DNA of 11,417 bases from JBGPIK01 sp041484845. Lineage in GTDB: Bacteria > Desulfobacterota > Binatia > UBA9968. This document shows positions 6,884 to 11,417 of the stretch, piece after piece (position 1 is the first letter of the stretch; every line of letters begins with the position of its first letter). The notes under the pieces were generated by a model, which worked only from the letters and a program-made list of their open reading frames with translations, made no database searches and was not told the DNA's origin. Location: NCBI GenBank assembly GCA_041484845.1, contig JBGPIK010000210.1:1-11417 (forward strand), in the 5' to 3' direction. A program made the position numbers and the translations under genes.

Positions 6884-8002
6884 ATGACAAGTCTAATAAG
6901 AATGGCATTTCCCCAATGCCTAGAGAGACCCGCAAGGAAGAAGTGGTTATTGTTAGACGCCTCCGTGTATTGCGCTGCGGCTACGATAAAAAGAAAGTTC
7001 TTGGGTTCTCTTTTTCGGTCCGCCCTTTGGTTCATTCTGCTAGCGCTTACCACTTTACCCCATAACGCATTCTCGGCAGACAAGGTCACAGGTATCTATG
7101 CTTCTCAGGCTATATCTCAATGTCTCCCTTGGATCGCCGAGGACGCCGGTATTTTTAAAAAGTATAATTTGGATTTCCAGCTTATCTATGTCGCGTCGGC
7201 TGCCATTTCGACTGCCGCGCTGCTTGGCGGCGATGCTGACATTGCGCTAACCGGGGGCGCGGGTGTTGTTCGAGCGTTTATCGGTGGAGCCAGCGACCTC
7301 GTCGTTATTGGCGCAGTCAAAAATATTCTGACTCACAGCATTCTAGCAGGCCAAAAGATAAAAAATGTTGAAGGCCTCAAAGGGAAAAAAATCGGCGTTA
7401 CCAGGCTTGGAAGCAACAGCCATTACTTCACGGTTCAGGCGCTTCGCTTGTCGGGGTTAGACCCGGAACGCGATGTCACATTGGTGCAAACCGGTGGCGT
7501 GCCTGAAAATCTTGCCGCGTTGACGAAAGGTATCATTGATGCCGCCACGATGACTTCGCCTGGAGATGCCACCGCCATTTCCCAAGGGTTTCATTATGTC
7601 GTTTATGGGCCTGACCTGCGCTTGCCTTATGCGAACACAATATTCGCTACTCGCCGGCCTGAGATTGCTAAGCGTTCCGCCGTGGTCGGACGATTCATGC
7701 GCGCTATGGCAGAAGCAGCAAAGATTTTGCACACTGACAAAGGACTGACTTACCGGGTCTTGAGAAAACGCTTCCGGATCGAGGACAATAACCTTCTGGA
7801 TGCCGCCTACAATCCAGAGATAAAGGCTTTGGAGCCCAAACTTGAAATAAAATACGAGGCGATTCAAGCGATCCTGAACGAGGTTTCTCAGACGGACCCG
7901 CGCGCGAAAAAAGTGAAGCCCAACGATCTGACAGACAACCGGTACTTAGAGGAAATGCAGAAGAGCGGTTTTTTAGGAAAGCTCTGGGAAGAGCGATCTT
8001 AG
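6884..8002 (+). CDS. ABC transporter substrate-binding protein (NMT1/THI5-like) heading the Grd-like cluster
   Basis: Third paralogous binding protein of the window, 372 residues from the ATG at 6884. The mature part starts after ALWFILLALTTLPHNAFSA and reads KVTGIYASQAISQCLPWIAEDAGIFKKY, here as GIYASQA and WIAEDAGIFKKYNLDF, then the shared block GLKGKKIGVTRLGSNS and strand DVTLVQTGG; the C-terminus is YLEEMQKSGFLGKLW. The start is uncertain. The frame is open upstream to a TTG at 6824, and the ATG at 6884 leaves a long 45-50 residue region before the hydrophobic segment. A TTG at 6950 with AAGGAAG nine bases upstream would give a more ordinary signal peptide. The gene ends 19 bases before the selenoprotein B homologue, so it is likely co-transcribed with it and its ligand may be the reductase substrate. 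Confidence 0.85.
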   Translation: MTSLIRMAFPQCLERPARKKWLLLDASVYCAAATIKRKFLGSLFRSALWFILLALTTLPHNAFSADKVTGIYASQAISQCLPWIAEDAGIFKKYNLDFQLIYVASAAISTAALLGGDADIALTGGAGVVRAFIGGASDLVVIGAVKNILTHSILAGQKIKNVEGLKGKKIGVTRLGSNSHYFTVQALRLSGLDPERDVTLVQTGGVPENLAALTKGIIDAATMTSPGDATAISQGFHYVVYGPDLRLPYANTIFATRRPEIAKRSAVVGRFMRAMAEAAKILHTDKGLTYRVLRKRFRIEDNNLLDAAYNPEIKALEPKLEIKYEAIQAILNEVSQTDPRAKKVKPNDLTDNRYLEEMQKSGFLGKLWEERS

Positions 8003-8021
8003 CGATTGAAAGAGGAGTCCA

Positions 8022-9356
8022 ATGTTTACAGCTATCCATGTTGTGAATCAGTTTTTTGCCGGGCTTGGGGGTGAGGAGAAGGCTGACACTTCCGTGAGTG
8101 TATTCGATGGAGCTTCGGGCGCGGCGCGTGGGCTCCAGACTCAGCTTCAGGATAACGCGAAGGTGGTGGCGACGATTTGGTATGGGGACAACTATTTTCA
8201 TGATCACGTCGAGGAAGCCAAGGCGGCCATTGTTCGAGAGATAGAATTACGGCGGCCTGATGTCGTGGTAGCGGGGCCGGCATTCAATTCCGGGCGCTAC
8301 GGATTTGCATCGGTCGAGATATGCGAGGCTGTCTCTAAAAGTTTGGGGATACCGTGTGTGGTTGGGATGCATTCGGAGAATCCGGCAGTTTCGGCGTATC
8401 GGAATAACAAGAATCTAAAAGTATATCTTTTGCCGACATCCGAAACAGCGACGGGGATGGGCGAGGCGCTATCATTGATGGCGCGCTTTGCATGCCGATT
8501 AGCGAGCGGAGCCGAGATAAAATCTGCGCAACAAGAGGGCTACCTCCCCAGAGGCGTTCGCCGCGATGAGAAAGCCGATCGGCCGGCCGTCAAGCGGGCG
8601 ATTAGCATGCTACTGGACAGGCTCAACGGACGTCCGATCACGACTGAGATCCCCGTAGAAATCTGGGACCAGGTTCAAATTGCAGCGCCGCTTACTGATC
8701 TTTCGAAAAGCACAATCGCGATAATCACAACCAGCGGCGTCGTTCCGTGGGGGAATCCTGACGGTTTTAAGATTTTCCGGAATACTCACTGGCGGAAATA
8801 CAGCATCGCTGAGTTGAACCGGATGGAACCTGGGCGCTGGGAGGCGATCCACGGGGGCTACAATGTTTCCTTTATAAATCAGAACCCGGACTACGGACTG
8901 CCGCTCGATGTTTTGCGGGAGTTAGAGGCCGAAAGGATTATCGGCAAGCTTTATCCGGCGTACTATGTCGTTCCCGGCAATCAAGGCTCGCCGTCCGTGA
9001 TGCGTCGGATTGGCGAGGAGATTGCGGCGGATATGCGCAAAGAGGGTGCCGATGGTGTCCTCTTGGTGGCCACCTGAGGCACATGCACTCGCAGCGGTGC
9101 TGTGATTAGCAAAGAACTCGATCGGATCGGATTGCCGGTAGCACTAATCAGCGCGATGTATCCTCTTGCGCAACAGGTGGGCGCCAGCAGGATCGTCAAG
9201 GGTGTCCGTATACCGCACCCTTGCGGCGATCCGGGGTTGTCGGCGGAATTGGATAGGCGGCTCAGACGCGAGATTGTGGAAACTGCTTTGAAGGCTCTCC
9301 AATCCGAGGTGAAGGAGCCGGCCCTTTTCGCACCCAAAATTGTCGTGGCCGCATAA
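8022..9356 (+). CDS. Glycine/sarcosine/betaine reductase component B, selenoprotein subunit homologue (UGA = Sec)
   Basis: In anaerobic amino-acid fermenters the B component (GrdB for glycine, GrdF for sarcosine, GrdH for betaine) binds the substrate, and its selenocysteine takes the carboxymethyl group on to selenoprotein A. The first 351 codons carry the family pattern: VNQFFAGLGGEEKAD (8-22), VVAGPAFNSGRYG (82-94), SGVVPWGNPD (238-247) and HGGY (277-280). A TGA at 9075-9077 then interrupts the frame, but the same frame continues with GTCTRSGA, GLPVALISAMYPLA, VGASRI and IPHPCGDP, ending ALKALQSEV, exactly the family C-terminus, to TAA at 9354-9356. Read through, the protein is 444 residues with Sec352 and Cys355 forming the U-x-x-C motif; family members carry Sec at about residue 350. 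The usual second Cys (R-C-G) is Ser358. The start has AGAGGAG at 8011-8017. A gene caller would split this into two false genes. Substrate specificity is not readable. Confidence 0.85.
9080..9104 (+). promoter_or_regulatory. Candidate bacterial SECIS hairpin after the Sec UGA
   Basis: Beginning 3 bases after the UGA, CACA (9080-9083) and GCAC (9085-9088) pair with GTGC (9097-9100) and TGTG (9101-9104), an 8-bp stem with a single bulged T at 9084. In the 8-base loop, C90-G96 and G91-C95 may also pair, leaving T89 bulged and CAG at the tip. Bacterial SECIS elements lie immediately 3' of the UGA within the coding region and present a bulged U and a loop G to SelB, so position and shape fit. Folding was done by hand. 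Confidence 0.5.
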
Positions 9357-9370
9357 GAGGAGAAGATGCA

Positions 9371-10675
9371 ATGCATCTTGAGATGGCAGAGTTTCCCGTA
9401 AACGATATACAACTTGGAACGGCTTTCAGTTATCGCTCTGGCAAGTTGGAGGTTGATCAGGAGAACCTCAAGGCTATGGTTCTCCAAGACAAGCGGATCG
9501 AGAGCGCAGATCTGGCGGTTGTTGTTCCCGGAGAAAAAGTTCGCATCACCAGCATTAGGGATGTAGTCGAGCCAAGAGTTAAGGTGAGCGGAGAGGGGCA
9601 GGTCTTTCCTGGGACTCTCAGCCCTGTAGCGCCGGTTGGCGAAGGGACGACTCATCGTCTTTCCGGCATGGCTATTGTGACTTGCGCGGAATATGAAGGG
9701 ACCATTCGCGCCGGTAGCGCGGTGCAACGTAGTGCTTTCCTCGACATGTGGGGGCCTGGGGCCAAGGCATCGCGTTTCAGTTCTAGAATCAATCTGGTCT
9801 TGGTCCTGCGGCTGGTTAAGGGACTATCCGAGATAGAGGCTCACACCGTTATCCAGTGGGCCGAGTACAGCGTTGCCAAGCGCTTGGCTGAGACTACGAC
9901 TAGTCAAACCCCTAAGCAGATAAAGAGTTTTGAAATTGGCCAAGAGAAATCGAACCTGCCCCGCGTGGTCCTCATTCAGGGCTGCCTCACTGATAGCCAC
10001 CACCCGCATTCTGGCCTGAGCTATTACGGGTTACCTGTCCGGGACTCATTGGCGACAGTGGTCCATCCCAATGAACTTTTCGATGGAGCAGTGACGGGAG
10101 ATACCACCCGTGCAATGGGGCCGTTTCCGACGACGTGGGACTGGCAGAACCATCCTCTCGTGCTGGGCTTGTACGAAGAGCATGGACGTACGTTGAACCT
10201 CGTGGGTGTCATCCTTGAACGTATCCGGTTTGAAACCCACCTCGGCAAGGAAGTTATTGCCCTTAACACGGCACATCTGGCGGCCACGCTGCAATCCGAC
10301 GGCGCTTTGGTGACTTGGACTTTTTCTGGAAACTGTTTCATGGATGTGATGATGACGATTCGAGCTTGCGAACACCGTGGCATTAAGACCGTGCTGGTAA
10401 CCTACGAATACGGCGGCAAAGATGGCTTCGATACGCCCCTCCTTTATTACGTTCCTGAGGCCAAGGCTATTGTGAGCACTGGTAGTCGTGACCGGTGGAT
10501 CGAGTTGCCGCCCGCTGATAAAGTGGTTGGCCCAGATGACCGAATACGCTTGTTCGGCTATCCAGGGGCGCCTGTAGTTGCCGCGCGGGATTCTATAACG
10601 CTGGACGCGCGCGACCTTATCATTGGTGGCGTAGACATTTGGGGCGGGCGGTCTTGGACTTGCCGAGCCTACTAG
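9371..10675 (+). CDS. Glycine/sarcosine/betaine reductase component B, GrdE-like proprotein homologue
   Basis: A 434-residue homologue of GrdE/GrdG/GrdI, normally cleaved in itself into two subunits, the C-terminal one carrying a pyruvoyl group made from a Cys. Family marks: MHLEM...VNDIQLG at the start, PGEKVRITSIRDVVEPRVKV around 53-72 (read as PGEKVRI and DVVEPRVKVSG), VFPG (78-81), DMWGPGA (125-131), then NHPLVLGLYEEHGR (260-273), GIKTVLVTYEYGGKDG (337-352) and PPADKVVG. Length matches full-length members (about 430). The segment aligned from memory to the processing site (family S-G-N-C) reads T-G-D-T at 242-245, so the precursor Cys appears to be Thr245. AGGAG at 9358-9362 sets the ATG at 9371; an ATG at 9366 is out of frame. 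It follows the Sec-containing gene by 14 bases and is surely co-transcribed. Function as a reductase is inferred from homology only. Confidence 0.85.
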   Translation: MHLEMAEFPVNDIQLGTAFSYRSGKLEVDQENLKAMVLQDKRIESADLAVVVPGEKVRITSIRDVVEPRVKVSGEGQVFPGTLSPVAPVGEGTTHRLSGMAIVTCAEYEGTIRAGSAVQRSAFLDMWGPGAKASRFSSRINLVLVLRLVKGLSEIEAHTVIQWAEYSVAKRLAETTTSQTPKQIKSFEIGQEKSNLPRVVLIQGCLTDSHHPHSGLSYYGLPVRDSLATVVHPNELFDGAVTGDTTRAMGPFPTTWDWQNHPLVLGLYEEHGRTLNLVGVILERIRFETHLGKEVIALNTAHLAATLQSDGALVTWTFSGNCFMDVMMTIRACEHRGIKTVLVTYEYGGKDGFDTPLLYYVPEAKAIVSTGSRDRWIELPPADKVVGPDDRIRLFGYPGAPVVAARDSITLDARDLIIGGVDIWGGRSWTCRAY

Positions 10676-10708
10676 GAAACATTTTCGCCGTCGTGGAGCT
10701 CTTGCCCG

Positions 10709-11032
10709 TTGTACTCGAGAAATCAGCCTGTTATAAGCGGGGTTCGATACTTCCTGGCCCACACGCCCGGTCGTGTGCGCCACGGCTCAAAACCTGCTCG
10801 TGAAATTGCGAGGAATACTGCCCTCACCCAAAGCATACTCTCTCATTTACGTTCGTATGACGCCGCCGTAACCTATCCTCCTAACCGGACGTTTCTCAGG
10901 GCAATCTACACTGACGATCTGCAGAGCATGGAGCGTCCGTGGTACATGAGCTGGCCAACAGGGCCAGCCTCGGCAGCCTCATGGCCGAGCCCCACAAATC
11001 CCACTTACATGACTGCACCTAAAGAGAGATAG
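10709..11032 (+). pseudogene. Remnant of component C beta subunit (GrdC-like), frameshifted
   Basis: GrdC, with GrdD, releases acetyl phosphate from the acetyl-carrying selenoprotein A. The first 80 codons carry the family N-terminus: PVISGVRYFLAHTPG, VRHGSKPAREI, HLRSYDAAVTYPPN and ERPWY. After that the frame runs into a low-complexity tail with no resemblance, while another frame from about 10945 offers NRASLGSLMAEP, similar to the next family block, before a stop at 11020-11022. Full GrdC exceeds 450 residues; nothing further is recognisable to the window end. The likely start is TTG at 10709 with GGAG at 10695-10698, 33 bases after the GrdE-like gene. So the third Grd gene of the cluster is present only as debris, or the assembly is faulty here. 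Confidence 0.6.
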
Positions 11033-11172
11033 AGCGACAGCTTTATAGTGAGGGAGATCTCTAAACGGAACGACCTTGTCGGCGAGCCCCTCTCGGGCCT
11101 ATACCTTCCGTGTTCGCTTTCTCTAAAGACTTCTCTTAGGGACTACCGCTTTCGATCATCCTGGGACCGACA

Positions 11173-11400
11173 ATGCCGTCCAAACTGAGCCAAACTGACG
11201 GACAGCCGGAACATGACTACGGGAAACGGAACCATCTTCATAGTGTATTAGACTGCCTGGATCACAGCTTCAACTTGCAAGGTAATCGGCGCGCCGTAAC
11301 GGCTACGGTGAAACGCGAAGCATCTCGAACCATCCATCTCCGGGTGATGGGACCCCGCGAAACGGAAACCGCCGATCTCGCTCTCCTCAAATCTCAGTGA
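11173..11400 (+). CDS. Small ORF of unknown status (75 codons)
   Basis: ATG preceded by GGGA (11163-11166), giving a charged 75-residue product including ASRTIHLRVMGPRET and ending ADLALLKSQ. I recognise no family and see no signal peptide or membrane segment. It lies where the body of the GrdC-like gene would be expected, but no frame here resembles that protein. It may be a chance ORF in decayed DNA; the 140 bases before it (11033-11172) hold nothing recognisable. Confidence 0.2.
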   Translation: MPSKLSQTDGQPEHDYGKRNHLHSVLDCLDHSFNLQGNRRAVTATVKREASRTIHLRVMGPRETETADLALLKSQ

Positions 11401-11417
11401 AGACTCTCCAGTCAATG

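Noticed and set aside
7704..8207. 167-codon minus-strand frame
   Set aside because: Overlaps the binding-protein gene and the start of the B subunit on the opposite strand; no family features.
9102..9356. Separate 84-residue GTG-start gene after the B-subunit frame
   Set aside because: It is in the same frame as the upstream gene, has no ribosome binding site of its own, and its sequence is the C-terminal part of the same protein family; it is the portion after the Sec UGA.
8981..9727. 248-codon open frame on the minus strand
   Set aside because: It lies opposite the selenoprotein B and GrdE-like genes, which have clear family homology; the minus frame shows no recognisable motif.
10046..10783. 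245-codon open frame on the minus strand
   Set aside because: Antisense to the GrdE-like gene with an arginine-rich, unstructured composition typical of a shadow frame.

Overview
The window looks like a piece of a bacterial chromosome of mid GC content, probably from an uncultured soil or marine lineage of the Desulfobacterota / Tectomicrobia / Rokubacteria kind. The grounds are the gene style only: several 'orphan' NMT1/THI5-type substrate-binding proteins, a TctC-family binding protein, a mu-crystallin-family dehydrogenase and a PF04199 cyclase, interleaved with decayed genes. No rRNA, tRNA, CRISPR array or intact mobile element was seen, so the taxonomic placement is a guess.

Left part (1-2600, + strand): an ornithine cyclodeaminase/mu-crystallin homologue overlaps by one base an ABC-type periplasmic binding protein. 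A tripartite tricarboxylate transporter binding protein (TctC/Bug family) follows but breaks off after about 70 recognisable residues. From 2600 to 3350 there is debris: a perfect 10-bp inverted repeat, then a frameshifted remnant resembling the conjugative protein TraK. A second ABC-type binding protein (minus strand, 3353-4357) and a cyclase-family hydrolase (plus strand, 4577-5452) are transcribed divergently from a 219-bp gap. From 5453 to 6830 there is mostly non-coding or decayed DNA, including a broken HIT-family gene (minus strand) with both a lost N-terminus and a one-base frameshift.

Right part (6884-11417, + strand): this is the most interesting region. A third ABC-type binding protein leads a tight gene cluster containing homologues of glycine/sarcosine/betaine reductase component B. 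The selenoprotein B subunit (GrdB/F/H family) appears as two reading frames split by a TGA at 9075. Reading this TGA as selenocysteine restores one 444-residue protein with the family's Sec-x-x-Cys motif (U-G-T-C-T-R) at residue 352, and a bulged hairpin that could be a bacterial SECIS begins 3 bases after the UGA. The next gene is the GrdE-like proprotein. By recollected alignment it has Thr where the pyruvoyl-forming Cys is expected. After it comes the start of a GrdC-like gene that loses frame after about 80 codons.

Taken together, the right-hand cluster suggests uptake of a small substrate by the binding protein followed by Grd-type chemistry, but the selenoprotein A, thioredoxin and a complete component C are not in the window. 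Whether this is a diverged, pyruvoyl-independent selenoenzyme or a glycine-reductase operon in decay is the key open question.
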